DNA from: Devosia lacusdianchii
GTDB taxonomy: Bacteria; Pseudomonadota; Alphaproteobacteria; Rhizobiales; Devosiaceae
Assembly: GCF_022429625.1 (NCBI RefSeq)
Contig: NZ_CP092483.1
Location: forward strand, 2,914,001 to 2,978,000
DNA: 64,000 bases
Direction of reading: 5' to 3'
Part shown: positions 7,819-18,900 of the stretch, one piece after another
Layout of the letters: each line of letters opens with the position of its first letter
How positions within the stretch are numbered: position 1 is the first letter of the stretch
Program-made: the position numbers and the translations under genes
The notes under the pieces: generated by a model
Told to the model about the DNA's origin: nothing
The model's database searches: none
What the model saw: only the letters and a program-made list of their open reading frames with translations

Positions 7819-9870
7819 TCAGGAACGGCCGATGCGAAGATAGGTCACCTCGAACCGCTTGATGGCGCGGTGCTCCTGAAGTCGGTTGGCCAACGTGAAA
7901 GCATCGTTCAATGCGAACTGCTGGAAGATGTCGAGACCTCGGTCCAACGATATCTTCCATCCGGTGTCGGTCACGATGTGCCTGGCATGCGCGCTGCCAG
8001 AGGAATCCAGCGACCAGGTGAAATCGACGCCAGAGCCTTGGCATCCGGCGACGATCGCATCCAGATGCTCCCGTTGCTTGTCGGCGCCGAAATCGTCGGC
8101 GACGGTCTCGAGGTGCACCTTCACCTGGTCCTCGGGAGCCTTCCTCCTGACGATGACCTCGATCAGCTCCATCAGGTTCCGGGCCTGGTAGAAAAGCCTG
8201 ATGTAGGGGTCGGTGATCGTCACCAGCCTGGCGCCCTGGAGATAGGGCCCGAAGAGGGTTTCGTAGCTGATCCCCTTGCGGTTCTCACCGAAGACCTCGT
8301 GTCCCTCGGTCGGAACGGGTTGGGGCAGAGGGGCTTGCGCAAACCGCTCTGGGGCCGCGACGGTCTCCTCAGGATCTGCATGGACGACCGAGGCACCGCC
8401 TCGCTTGTGATAGAATTGCGGATACTCCTGTTCTTCGATGGTCGTGACCGCGTGCTTCCGGCCGTCGGAACCGATGAAATGGAAATCGACCTCGGGATAT
8501 GTGCTGTCGATGCGTGCAAGCTGATCCTTGACCCGCTTTCGACTCTCCAGAGCCAGGCGCAGCAGCTCCTCGACCTCTGGTGCGGTCTCGCCGCCGCTAG
8601 GAAACAGGAGCTTGAGCATTCCAGACATCGTTTTGTAGATGGCGTCGCGATCGCGCGTCGAAATCTTCTCGCTCAATTGGAAGTGCGTCTGGAAACGGTT
8701 CGAGAAATCCTCTTGCCGCAGATGGCGGAGGATTTCGGCCAGATAGTCGACGATGAACCCGAAGCCCTTGGTGAACATCTCGGCGCGTATGACGTCGATC
8801 TCCCACCCAGGGACGTAGGCATGGAGGCGGTCGATGAAGGCGGAGTCGTGGAACTGCGGCGGCAACGCCTCGAACAGATCGCTGTTCTTGAGCATGTAGG
8901 GAACGTTGTGGTCGGTGTTGCCTACGAAGGCGAAGCTGGCCTCGGCGCCCATTGGGGTGATGCCGCGCGAGAAGCTCTTGTTGGCCATGTAGTTCTTCAT
9001 GATGTCGACGAGGGCCTTGTTCGCCGACTTGTCCCTGCCGGCGAACTCGTCGAAGGCTACGACGTCCCAATAGCCGACCAGGCCAATGCGCCCGTTCGCG
9101 TTGTTCACGAAGAGCTTCGGCACCGAGACCTCTCCGCCTGAGATCAGTTGCCCGTGCGGGGAGAATTCCGAATAGATGTGCGACTTGCCCGTACCTTTGG
9201 GCCCAAGCTCGATGATGTTGTAATTGCGCTCGACGAAGGGAATGAGACGCATCAGTTGCAGCAGCTTGCTGCGCCGCCCGAAGGCCGCCGGGTCCCAACC
9301 GATGCTTTGCATCAGCAGGTCGATCCACTCGTCGGTGGTGAACTCCGATCGAGCTCCGAGATAGGCGTCGTAATCGACGCGCGCGATCTGGATCGGCTTG
9401 AGGTTCTCGATCACCCATGGGGATTTGCGAGCGTCCTCATCGAATTCGTATTGGACGTCGGTGATGCACCAGACCTGGGTGACAAGCAGCCGGGGGTTGG
9501 CTTTCACCGTGCCGCTGTCGATCGCCACCTTCTTGATGCCGAGATTGTCGAAGACCGCTTCGTAGCTGTCGGTCTTCTCGTTCAGCGATACGCTGACCTG
9601 ATCGATGACCTTGTACCGGCCCTTCTCGCGGATAGTGGACTGGATCAGCCCAGCCTCGTTGCGGTGCACATAGTGCTTCCGCAGGATTTCCTTGACCGTC
9701 TCGATCCCGGTCTGGATGGAGGCCTCGTCATCGGTCGCGCAGTACTGACCCAACAGGTATTCGAGCACATAGGTCGGCACGATGGCGTTGCCCTTCACCG
9801 CCTTGACCAGGTCCTTGCGCACCACGTAGCCGGCGAAATGGGCATTGATCTTGTCGTCAAGGCTGCTCAT
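7819..9870 (-). CDS. brxL: BREX Lon-like AAA+ protein BrxL
   Basis: At 683 residues this is the size of type I BrxL, the AAA+ ring protein that acts as DNA-binding effector in BREX. Walker A is GPKGTGKSH (about 221-229) and Walker B is DVVAFDEFAG (about 270). After a variable linker, the C-terminal 130 residues (from TITDPYIRLFYQ at about 552 to WKISLDRGLDIFQQF) look like an MIT_C-type domain. It is the last gene of the BREX operon, 11 bp after pglZ, with a strong GAGGGGG ribosome site. Confidence 0.9.
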   Translation of the reverse strand: MSSLDDKINAHFAGYVVRKDLVKAVKGNAIVPTYVLEYLLGQYCATDDEASIQTGIETVKEILRKHYVHRNEAGLIQSTIREKGRYKVIDQVSVSLNEKTDSYEAVFDNLGIKKVAIDSGTVKANPRLLVTQVWCITDVQYEFDEDARKSPWVIENLKPIQIARVDYDAYLGARSEFTTDEWIDLLMQSIGWDPAAFGRRSKLLQLMRLIPFVERNYNIIELGPKGTGKSHIYSEFSPHGQLISGGEVSVPKLFVNNANGRIGLVGYWDVVAFDEFAGRDKSANKALVDIMKNYMANKSFSRGITPMGAEASFAFVGNTDHNVPYMLKNSDLFEALPPQFHDSAFIDRLHAYVPGWEIDVIRAEMFTKGFGFIVDYLAEILRHLRQEDFSNRFQTHFQLSEKISTRDRDAIYKTMSGMLKLLFPSGGETAPEVEELLRLALESRKRVKDQLARIDSTYPEVDFHFIGSDGRKHAVTTIEEQEYPQFYHKRGGASVVHADPEETVAAPERFAQAPLPQPVPTEGHEVFGENRKGISYETLFGPYLQGARLVTITDPYIRLFYQARNLMELIEVIVRRKAPEDQVKVHLETVADDFGADKQREHLDAIVAGCQGSGVDFTWSLDSSGSAHARHIVTDTGWKISLDRGLDIFQQFALNDAFTLANRLQEHRAIKRFEVTYLRIGRS

Positions 9871-9881
9871 CCGCGCCCCCT

Positions 9882-12383
9882 CTAGAAATCGAAGTCCGCG
9901 GAGATGCCACGGCGCAGCTGGAAACGCTGGCTGGCATATTCCTGGAAAAAGCGCGTGCTCCCCTGCCGCTCTCGGAGCTTCAGCAGAACAGTCTGGTTGT
10001 TGTAGGCATCGGCTTCGCGCGCCAGCAGGAACTTGCGGGGCACCTCGCGGTCCCTCGGGTTCTCGGACGTGAAATCGAAGTCGATGACGTGCTCGTCCGA
10101 CAGCAGCGTTCCGTCCTCGGCATAGATGCCGGCGAGGAGCTGCCGCCCCTGGACTTTGGCGGTCATCGGTTCCGACTGGTAGAAGGTGACCGAGATCTGA
10201 CCCGACGTGATCAGGTTCTTGCCCGACGAAACGATCTGCACGGCGACGTTGCGGGTGTCGGCCTCACGGGACTTGCCGACGCGCAACAGGGGTACGACGA
10301 TCTCCTGGAGCGAGGCGCCGCCATGAACGAAGCGGCTGCCGCCGCCCTGCGTTCGCAGGCGGGTTATGGAGTTGGGGATGAGCACATCGAGATCGCCGTC
10401 GAGACCGAGCTGGCGCTCGCTGAACTTCCGGAAGCCGGGGACGGCGTCCAGCCCGCGCCCGACGACGAAACGTCGGTTCTGGGCAAGGATCTGCTCTCCG
10501 GCGGCTTTCGCGCTTGAATAGTCGCTCTCCTCCAGCGGCCGATGCTGATAGATGAAGCCATGGTCGGCGGTGATCAGAATGTTGGAGAAATTCGCCGACG
10601 TCAGCTTGCGCACGAGGGCGACAAGATCTGCGACTGCAGTCTCGGCGGCCTCGGGCAGACGCTCCTCTGAGCGCGCGTTGTCGCCGACCACGTCGATCTG
10701 ATTGTGATAGATGTAGACCACGTCGTGGTCGCGGAACAGTTCCTTGCCCTCATCGACCCGCATGCCGAGCATCTCCTCGGCAGGCATGGCCTTGACTTTG
10801 TCGCCGACGCGTCCTGTGCCGAGCTGCTTTTCGCGCCCGACCGTGCCAACGATCTTCTGCTGGCCATCCAGCGCGGTGTAGCCGTCCTCAGGCGAAAGGT
10901 GCAGCGCCTTGGACGGCAGCAACGAAGCCATGCCCAGCTGGGTGAAGCTGGGGAGTACGCCGATCATGGCCGACAATTCCGCGTCGAAACGATCGAGCTT
11001 CTTGATCTCGGTAAGGGTCTGCTCGGCGATCTCGAAGCGAAGCGCGTCAGAGATGATGACGACGACCTTCTGGTCCTTGCGACGGAATTCCGAAGCCTGC
11101 TGCCGATAGAAATCGATTTGGCGAGGCAAGCCTGGCACGGACCAATCGGACAATTTGGCGACCTGATCCTGCCAGGCATTGTTGAGCGGTAGCAGGAAGC
11201 TGGACCCGTAATGGTTCTCCACCGTGTGGAACAGCTCGCCCAGGATGGATGGCTGCTTGCTCCTGTGCATGTGCAGGATGAACTTGCGATAGAGCTGGTC
11301 TAGCCGGAACCAGGTCGTGGTGTAGCGTTGAATGGCCTCCGCCGGCGACGTCATCCCGAGATTGGCCTCGGCCAGACCCTGCTGGAATTGAATGGCGTAG
11401 TCGATGGCCTGATAGATGTCGGCGTAGCGCTCGTACCAGTGGCTCTGCCGTCGCTGACGGATCAGATGGAGTGCTTCGGACGCAGGCAGCGTCTGCTCCG
11501 CCAAAGCATGCACCACGGAGCGGATGAGCTGGCGGTCGATCTCCTCGAAAAGATCGGTGCCGTCCAAGGTGGAGAGCTCACGGCCTCGAACATCCTTGGG
11601 GATCTCGAGCACGTCCTGCCATTTCGAGGACAGTTTCTCGAAGGCCTGGCTGCCGCGACGGTCGTTTTTCCAACGGGCAACCAGCAACTGCGCCTCAGGC
11701 TTGAGAGAAGCGGCCTCGCCGAAAGCGAGCTTGTAGGCGGAGTCGAAAAGCGTGAGCGCGAAATCCTCGAAGTTTGGCTGCTCGACCGTGTAGCCGTAAG
11801 CGGTGCCGATCTGCTTCCAGAGGAAACCATCGAGATTGCAGCGTGTGATCAGGCGAAGATACTCGTCCGATCCATCGGCGAACTCCACCAGCAGCGCCTC
11901 GATGATGGTGTCGAGACCCCCGCCAGCATTCACGCAGACCGCAAGCATCCGCATCCGAAGCTGCGACGGCGTGTCGGTCTCATGCATGCGCGCCTTCAGA
12001 CCCTCCACGCGCCCCTTGGCTCGATAGAACTCCATATGGTCGCGGACGACCCACTCGAACTTGAGCGGAAGCCCGAGCTCCGTCAGCCATAGGGTGGCCT
12101 GATCGGCATGGAATTCCGTGGTCGACAGCAGGATGTCGAGCAGCCAGTTGGTCTGGTCCACCGGCTTAGGACCGTGGTGATAGACGAGGAATTTGCGCTC
12201 GGTCTCTTGCCGAAGCATGCGATACTTCAGCCCGAACTCGTTGTTCGCGACCTCGACCTTGGTCACTCCGGGGATATCGGCATCATCGAACTCATGACGA
12301 AGATCGCGATCGGCATCGTACCAGAAGACGATGCGGTGCTGGTCGAACAGCCGGCGCAGCGAGGAGGAAATCCGCTCACTCAT
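9882..12383 (-). CDS. pglZ: BREX alkaline-phosphatase-superfamily protein PglZ (BrxZ)
   Basis: An 833-residue PglZ, a core BREX component from the alkaline phosphatase superfamily; it is essential for BREX but its enzymatic role is not settled. Metal-binding signatures are visible: VVIISDALRFE (about 440-450) and ILITADHGFIYQHR (about 603-616). The N-terminal 400 residues are helical, as usual for the family. It overlaps the end of pglX by 8 nt (start at 12383, pglX stop at 12376) and precedes brxL. Confidence 0.93.
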   Translation of the reverse strand: MSERISSSLRRLFDQHRIVFWYDADRDLRHEFDDADIPGVTKVEVANNEFGLKYRMLRQETERKFLVYHHGPKPVDQTNWLLDILLSTTEFHADQATLWLTELGLPLKFEWVVRDHMEFYRAKGRVEGLKARMHETDTPSQLRMRMLAVCVNAGGGLDTIIEALLVEFADGSDEYLRLITRCNLDGFLWKQIGTAYGYTVEQPNFEDFALTLFDSAYKLAFGEAASLKPEAQLLVARWKNDRRGSQAFEKLSSKWQDVLEIPKDVRGRELSTLDGTDLFEEIDRQLIRSVVHALAEQTLPASEALHLIRQRRQSHWYERYADIYQAIDYAIQFQQGLAEANLGMTSPAEAIQRYTTTWFRLDQLYRKFILHMHRSKQPSILGELFHTVENHYGSSFLLPLNNAWQDQVAKLSDWSVPGLPRQIDFYRQQASEFRRKDQKVVVIISDALRFEIAEQTLTEIKKLDRFDAELSAMIGVLPSFTQLGMASLLPSKALHLSPEDGYTALDGQQKIVGTVGREKQLGTGRVGDKVKAMPAEEMLGMRVDEGKELFRDHDVVYIYHNQIDVVGDNARSEERLPEAAETAVADLVALVRKLTSANFSNILITADHGFIYQHRPLEESDYSSAKAAGEQILAQNRRFVVGRGLDAVPGFRKFSERQLGLDGDLDVLIPNSITRLRTQGGGSRFVHGGASLQEIVVPLLRVGKSREADTRNVAVQIVSSGKNLITSGQISVTFYQSEPMTAKVQGRQLLAGIYAEDGTLLSDEHVIDFDFTSENPRDREVPRKFLLAREADAYNNQTVLLKLRERQGSTRFFQEYASQRFQLRRGISADFDF

Positions 12384-15300
12384 CGGTCGCCTCCAGCCCC
12401 TTTATCGTCCGCAGTGCGGCGCCGAACTTGGGATAGTTCGACTTCACGCCGTCATCGAGGTCGATCTCGATCCGCTGCTGGGCGAGCGGGAAGATCACAT
12501 CGCGCTCCCAATCCTTGAGCTCGTCGATCTGCTGGGACACGGTGATGATGTCCTTGCGGGCCTTGGTCGCCTTTGCGGATGGCGTAGACGGATCATCGGC
12601 CTGCTTTTCCAGCGATACGCGATGGCCCTCAAGCTTGCGGATGTGCTCCCGCAGGTAGTCGTTGAGCAGCACCGATACCGTCTCGGGCCGATAACGGTGC
12701 ATGTACATCAATGCCTGGAACGTGCCCTTGGGACTGGAGAACAGCCAGTATATCGGGCGCTTCTTGAAACGACGGACGTGGTAGTCAAAGAAGTCGCGCG
12801 TGAACCACTTCCGGATGTCCTTGCCCAACGCCTTCTCCACGAACGCCAGGTTCTCGCGGTAGCTATCTTCCCCAAACGTGACGCGCAGGAATTTGCGGAA
12901 GCGCTCGGTGACGTCGTCGGCGAACCACTCGCCATCTAGGACGGGAATGACGTTGTCCTTATCGGGCATAAACGTGGGCGACGGGACTCTATCTAGGTAG
13001 TCCTCTAGCCGCTCACCTTGGTTCGCCAGCACCAAGCCGGGCGTGTCGAGGCTGTAGCGGCCGAACATGCAGCCGACCGCGTAGTGAAGGAACTCCGCGA
13101 CCGTGTCCTCAAGCAATCGAACTTCCCGCTCGGCTTCCGATCCCTTCACGCCATACCGATAAGCGGGGTTGCAGGTGAGGGTGATTTCGTCGAGTGGCAC
13201 CTTTGGGGTGAGTTGGTCTCGCAGACCATACGCGTCAATAAATATGCGGTTATTATCTTCCTCTAACCGCCGCATCTTGTCTGTCATGCTCTGCCAATGA
13301 GCTAGTAGATTGGCATAGGTGTCAGCAAGTGTCTTTGCTCGGAGATCACTCGACAGCAGCGGGAGGCTAGCGAAACCCCAAGACGTTTCGTAGTCGTCCC
13401 AGTCAGACATGCTACAACTTAAGACCTCTTCTACGATCCTCGATGTATTATCCGCATATTCATCTCGGGCCTTGGTGGCAAAAACAGGTATCTTGCTCAG
13501 GTGCTCAGCCTCGAAATTAAGGGTGGGCGACAACGCCTGCAGAAACGATGTTGCTACAGTGGAGTTCAACAAACCTATAAAATACGAAATATCCTCCTTT
13601 CTTTCGAAGAAAATGGCCGATCCAGCAACATCAAATATAAACCCTGCTGGGAAATATCTTACTGCGAAAGACCCCGTTGATATTTTTGACCAGCTTACGC
13701 TTTGGCAAAAGTAGTATTCTTGATTTTTTAGGCGTCCTCCAGGGCGCGTCTTGTTTAGCTCCTCATGAAATTCCTTAATTTCTTCTCCGTCATTCTTATA
13801 GTTAATGACGAACTCCTGATTCCCGTACCAGCGACGAAACTCGCCTCCTTTGTTGTAAGGAAACCATTTACACCCGCTAGAAGCAGCAGACCCTCTATCT
13901 GCATGCGAAAACCCTATACTTTGGCTGGAGACTTCGGTCCAGGCACGCAAGAACCGGTCATTGTCTGACGTCGTAGCACCTTGCCTAGGTTTGGCTATTT
14001 CGCTGAGACCACTCAACGTACGAAACAGCTCGTAAAAACGTTCTGTTTGCCAATAAACTATTGGACTACTGGGGATCTTTGTAATGTCATCTGACGATAC
14101 GCGGTAGAACCAGCCGCAGTTCGGATTTTGGATAGCCTCTCGCAGCTGTAAGATCTTTTCCCTTTCGGACATGCCGTCGATAAGGCGTATAAAATCGCCC
14201 AACCGACCCTTGTCATGGGCATTTTTTATGACGAAGGCAGTTGTAGAGACTACAGCGCCGCCAATAGTATCAAATCCGCGCTCGCCGATGTGAGCCATGG
14301 ATAAGATTGTCGCGTTTGACAACAACTTACCCCGCAGCTTTTCATAGGATGACAAGAACATCCACGACTGCATGTTTATCATCGCAATCAGGCCGCGCTT
14401 TGCGCCAAGCCTTAGCGCTACTTCCATAAACACAGCGAAGAGGTCAGATTTGCTATCGGGATAGTTGACCTTAACGAATTCGCCGAGTTTTCCATTCAAA
14501 CCTTTACCGCCCATGTAGGGGGGGTTGGCGATGGCGACGTGATACTGGGACGACAGCGCCTTGGCCATGCGTAGCACGTTCAAGACGCGCTCCAACACCG
14601 GCTTTAGCACAAGGTCGGCACTTGAAGTCCGCGCCTCGACCACCAGCAACGCCTCAGTCGGGTCAGGGACTTTTGGCACAATCAAGGAACCGAGATTCTT
14701 CGCCTGCTCAAACTGCAACAAAGTCTCGCGCAACGCTCCCGAGAACAGTTCGCGCCCAACCACAGCGGCCACATCCTGCATCTCGGTCGGTGTAAAGGAT
14801 ATGTTCTGCAGCACGACGATGTTGGGTTTGACTTCCAAGCGCAGGAATCGCCGTCTCCCCAGCCGCGCGGCAGCCTTCATTGCGAGCGCGAATGCAGCCA
14901 GAGCACCCGCACGATCGTCGATCTCGATGCCGGTCAGATTGTGCTCCAGGATCAGAGCTGGAATCTCGGAAGGATCGAAGCCTTCCTCTTCGTAGATCGC
15001 GTAAAGCAGGTCGAAGGCATACGTCAGCATGTGAGCTGAGCCGCAGGCTGGATCGCAGACCTTGATCTCCTTCGGCGACTGAATGCGCAAGAAGTCGGTC
15101 TCTGGCTCCTCTGGCGCAATGTAGTAGTCCATCCGCTCGGCCAGCTTCGAACCTGGCCTGTTCAGCAGCCACAGCCGCCCTAGCGAATTCTCGACGAGGT
15201 ATCGAACGATCCAATGCGGCGTGAAGAGCTGGGTCGCGGCGGGGATGTTCTCGGCGGTGATCTTCTGGTTCTTTTTCAGCCCGGCGAAGACCTGGTCCTT

Positions 15301-15921
15301 CTTTTCCGAGATATAGAACTGGTACAGCCAGCCGATCACCTCGACGTCCTGGCATGCCTCTTCGTTCATTGCGTTGCGGGTATGGGCGAGGATCGAGTTC
15401 TGCGAGAGGAGGTCGTCCGGCATCAGCAGCTCGGTGAAGTCGCTGATCTTCTCGAACATGAAGGGCATGCGCTCATGCCACTGGTTGCAGGTCGTCACTA
15501 GCAGGAGGCGATAGGCCTCGCCTTGGGGATCGCTCGATGGCGAGCGCCCGTCGAGCAACGCAAGAACCTTGGCCTTGATGGCGGTCGAAACGTCGTCACC
15601 GACGTTGCCGGCTAGAGCCTCGGCGAGAAGCTCAGGACGAGTCTGACCATCGGCCGGCGACACGGCCCGTAACGAGGTGAGGCCGTTCGCATCCATGAAG
15701 CGGAGCGCGGTGAACCGGTTGAACCAGGTATAGGCGACCTGCTCGACGACCTGCTCTCGCCCATTGAGGGAGATCGCGGCCTCCAACTCCCTCACTGCCT
15801 GAGGCGCCTCACGGCGCGCCGCGCTGCCTTCGGCAAGAACAAGGCCGAGTTTGCCACGCACCTGATCCATGAGCTGGTTGCGTGCCGCCTGGGCGAACTT
15901 CTTCAGGGCATTGGTATCCAT
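12376..15921 (-). CDS. pglX: BREX adenine-specific DNA methyltransferase PglX (BrxX)
   Basis: A 1181-residue protein, typical length for type I PglX, which marks host DNA as self by N6-adenine methylation at a non-palindromic site. The AdoMet motif is DPACGSAH (about 292-299), with Ala where Gly is common. The catalytic motif is NPPYMGG at about 465. The stretch after the catalytic motif to about residue 900 (13230-14520), where target recognition is expected, is clearly richer in A/T than either flank. This suggests exchange of specificity segments. The start overlaps the brxC stop as TGATG. Confidence 0.94.
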   Translation of the reverse strand: MDTNALKKFAQAARNQLMDQVRGKLGLVLAEGSAARREAPQAVRELEAAISLNGREQVVEQVAYTWFNRFTALRFMDANGLTSLRAVSPADGQTRPELLAEALAGNVGDDVSTAIKAKVLALLDGRSPSSDPQGEAYRLLLVTTCNQWHERMPFMFEKISDFTELLMPDDLLSQNSILAHTRNAMNEEACQDVEVIGWLYQFYISEKKDQVFAGLKKNQKITAENIPAATQLFTPHWIVRYLVENSLGRLWLLNRPGSKLAERMDYYIAPEEPETDFLRIQSPKEIKVCDPACGSAHMLTYAFDLLYAIYEEEGFDPSEIPALILEHNLTGIEIDDRAGALAAFALAMKAAARLGRRRFLRLEVKPNIVVLQNISFTPTEMQDVAAVVGRELFSGALRETLLQFEQAKNLGSLIVPKVPDPTEALLVVEARTSSADLVLKPVLERVLNVLRMAKALSSQYHVAIANPPYMGGKGLNGKLGEFVKVNYPDSKSDLFAVFMEVALRLGAKRGLIAMINMQSWMFLSSYEKLRGKLLSNATILSMAHIGERGFDTIGGAVVSTTAFVIKNAHDKGRLGDFIRLIDGMSEREKILQLREAIQNPNCGWFYRVSSDDITKIPSSPIVYWQTERFYELFRTLSGLSEIAKPRQGATTSDNDRFLRAWTEVSSQSIGFSHADRGSAASSGCKWFPYNKGGEFRRWYGNQEFVINYKNDGEEIKEFHEELNKTRPGGRLKNQEYYFCQSVSWSKISTGSFAVRYFPAGFIFDVAGSAIFFERKEDISYFIGLLNSTVATSFLQALSPTLNFEAEHLSKIPVFATKARDEYADNTSRIVEEVLSCSMSDWDDYETSWGFASLPLLSSDLRAKTLADTYANLLAHWQSMTDKMRRLEEDNNRIFIDAYGLRDQLTPKVPLDEITLTCNPAYRYGVKGSEAEREVRLLEDTVAEFLHYAVGCMFGRYSLDTPGLVLANQGERLEDYLDRVPSPTFMPDKDNVIPVLDGEWFADDVTERFRKFLRVTFGEDSYRENLAFVEKALGKDIRKWFTRDFFDYHVRRFKKRPIYWLFSSPKGTFQALMYMHRYRPETVSVLLNDYLREHIRKLEGHRVSLEKQADDPSTPSAKATKARKDIITVSQQIDELKDWERDVIFPLAQQRIEIDLDDGVKSNYPKFGAALRTIKGLEATDE

Positions 15922-18900
15922 CAGACGATCACCTTCCGACCTTTCCGGATCTCGGTCAGGAACGTCTGCTTGTTGGACTCGAAATAGGCCTCCACGTCCT
16001 GCTCGCTCGCCAGATAGGGCCGTTCCCAGCGAACGAAGAGATCCGTCCCTGTCACGAACGTTTCCTCGATAGGTGGCAAGCCAGGAGGGTCGCCAGCACC
16101 CGGTGGGTTCTGAAGCGCGAGGAGCCGCATGATCTCGGCCATCACGTCCTTCAACACGCGCGTGCGTGCACCAGTCGCACGATCGCGGAGGACGGCGATG
16201 AGATGCACCTCCCCGAGGCCTTCCTTGTGGCTCTCGATATGCGCGAGCACGGACTGCTGACTTTCAGGGGAGAGAGAGCCGAACTCGGACAGTTGCCGGA
16301 CCTTCGAAAGGCACTCGTCGACGGCGGCGACGACGAAGTTCCGCTCTTCGAGAACCTTCAGCTCGACGCTGGCCTTGAGCTCATAGAAGGACGATTTCAG
16401 GCCCTGGATCACGCCGCCCTTATGGCAGTTGGGATCTTCGAGCGCGGCCTTTATGGCCTTCACCTCGGCGAAACCGACGTACTGAAAGTTCGATTCATTC
16501 TTCTCGAGGAAGACACGCACCTCGTCGTAGATCGCCTTCTGGGGGCCATTCATGAAGGCGCGGATCGGATCGAGTACATCCTCCTTGCCGTCGAGAAGAT
16601 CGTCCTCGCTCTTGGGGAGTTCGAGGACGTACCACCCAGGCTGCTTGTCGGCAGCCGCCTGCAGTGTCGCGCGCAGAGGCTCGAGGGAGGAGACAAAGGG
16701 GTATCTGTCCACCTGGGCAGCCAGCCTCCCGATCTCAACAAGAAGTTCCCCAATACCCTTTGCCCACAGGGCACCAAGGGACCGGGCATCGCCAGCATCT
16801 GCCGGACGATTGAACATCTCTCCGTAAAGCTCCTTGAGCTTGCGGATCTGAGCGGCGGTGAACTCCTGCTGAGGCGAGAGCAGGACCAATTGATGCTGCG
16901 ACGTGTTCTGCAGGGCCTTGGCGAGCTCCAGACCTTCCAGCTGCACGCCATTCAGTCGGGTCTCGACCTTTCCACGAGCCGTAATGCTCGCAGCAAGGCA
17001 CAGCGTTGCTGGCGCCGGCCAACCGTAGGAGTTGCCAGAAAAGTTCTCCAACAGCGTCTTGATGCTCACTCGGACGCCAGTGCGATCCTGAGATTGGACG
17101 AAGTTCAGTACTTCCTGCTCCGGCTCGGTCAGCCCTTCGCCTTCACGACCGAACAGGGTGCTCTCGGGCGACGCGGCCTTGACGATGTCGGCTTCCTTGT
17201 AGGTCACGCCCCTCAGCATCGGGAGGTTGACGTATACCTTCTCCACCAGCGTCTGGAACGCTTTCAGAACACGATCCTGAGGATCGCCGGCCAGCTCGAG
17301 CTCATCTCCGCGAACAAAGATCTGAGCATCGGACATCAACCTGCGCAGCCTCGTCTCGACGTCCTTGTAGCGCCGCGCGTTCTGCTCGTCCTTCTCGTCG
17401 ATGATCCTGGTCCTCGACGATTGCTCCGAGCTCTGCTTGGCTTGCCGAACGAATTTCAGCGTCTTGCGATAGAGCGAGAGATCGCGGATCAGGCGATCGT
17501 CGTCCGGCAACAGGACTACGACATCGGCAGATGCCATGCTGCGCATCTTGACCGCGTCGGAAGCCCTGTCGTCGGACAGGGATGTCACGACGTGAACACC
17601 AAGCTCCTGCTCCTTGCCGGAGAGGCTGCCGTCCAAGCGCCGTGAGAACGGATACTCATGCTGCGTGGTGGCGTACTTGATCTTGCGCTGCTTGATCACC
17701 TGGTCGAACACGAGCTCTTCGAGGTCCTTCTGAAGCTCGCTGAGGTCGATCTCGGTGGACTTGATCTCCTGCTCGACATCCTTTTCCTCGTTGGTCAGGA
17801 AGTCGTAGCTGTCGCCATTGTTCTGGATCAGCGTGTTGCGCTCGAGCAGCCCGAGGGCCTCTTCGATGCGCCGACGCTGCGCGATCTGATCGGCCGCCGG
17901 GTCTGTCAGCAGAAGGATTGCGATGTTCCTGACGGTGGGTTTGAAACCCTTCACGTATTTGACCAGGAACAGGGCCTTGAGGATCCTGACGGCAAGCTCG
18001 TCGTCGAGGTTGCGTTCTGCCAGATGAATCGACTGCTGCACGGATGATTTCAGCGCCGTCCTGATGCCCTCGAACATCATGTCGAACGAAGCCATGCCGC
18101 CGACCTCCATCGTCGTCAGGCTTTTCGCAACGGCCTGGAAGACGCCAAGCATGCTGCGCTCGCCCACCGAGCTGTGCTTGCCCTCGAAGGCGTTGTGCTC
18201 GGACAGTTCGCGGATCGCCAGCTGGAAGAGATCGTACTGGTATGGGGGGAACGGATAGCTCGCAACGAAGTGGTCGCGGTCCCTGAAGCTCTTGAGCTTC
18301 AAGGAGCCATCGGTGAAGTCGTAGAGGGTCCTGAGATTGTGCTCCTCTCGATCATACATGTTGCCAAGCATGATCTCGCCGGCTTCGGTCTTTTCGAGCA
18401 GGCGCCGCTGAATGACCTCCGCGACGTCGGCCGAGTTCAACGGCATCTTCGTGGCGAAACGCGCCATGATCTTTGAGAAGTCGTAGCCCTGGTTCTGCGA
18501 TCGATCGCCAATGATCGACGACATCTCCTGCTGCGCAGTGACAATGACCCAAGCCTGGCCCTTGCACCGGGTATTCAGGCTCTCGGCAATCGTTTGCAGG
18601 TTGGTCATGAGCTTCACGTGCTCGGCGATGTATTGACCAACCTCATCGACGAAGAAGTTCAGGCGGTAGTCTGGGCCCTGCGTGTCGATCCAAGCCTTCA
18701 CCGTGTTGGCGAAGTCCTCGATCGAGACACGGGTGTCGGTGCGGTATTGGCTGAGGATGTCGCCAGTGAGCTGTTGGGGTCCCATGACCTCGGCGAAGGC
18801 CTGCGCGATATTGGCCTTCTCCAGAAGCGCCTGCTCACGGCCGCGCTCCCAGGGCCTGCCAGCGATCCTGGCGTAAGCGTCTCTGAAGTCACTCAGCTTT

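Noticed and set aside
15882-17645. Long plus-strand open frame (587 codons) opposite brxC, and similar long frames opposite pst, rpoD and dnaG
   Set aside because: High-GC third-position effects create antisense frames. They have no ribosome site or family-like motifs, and the minus- or plus-strand genes opposite are clearly real.
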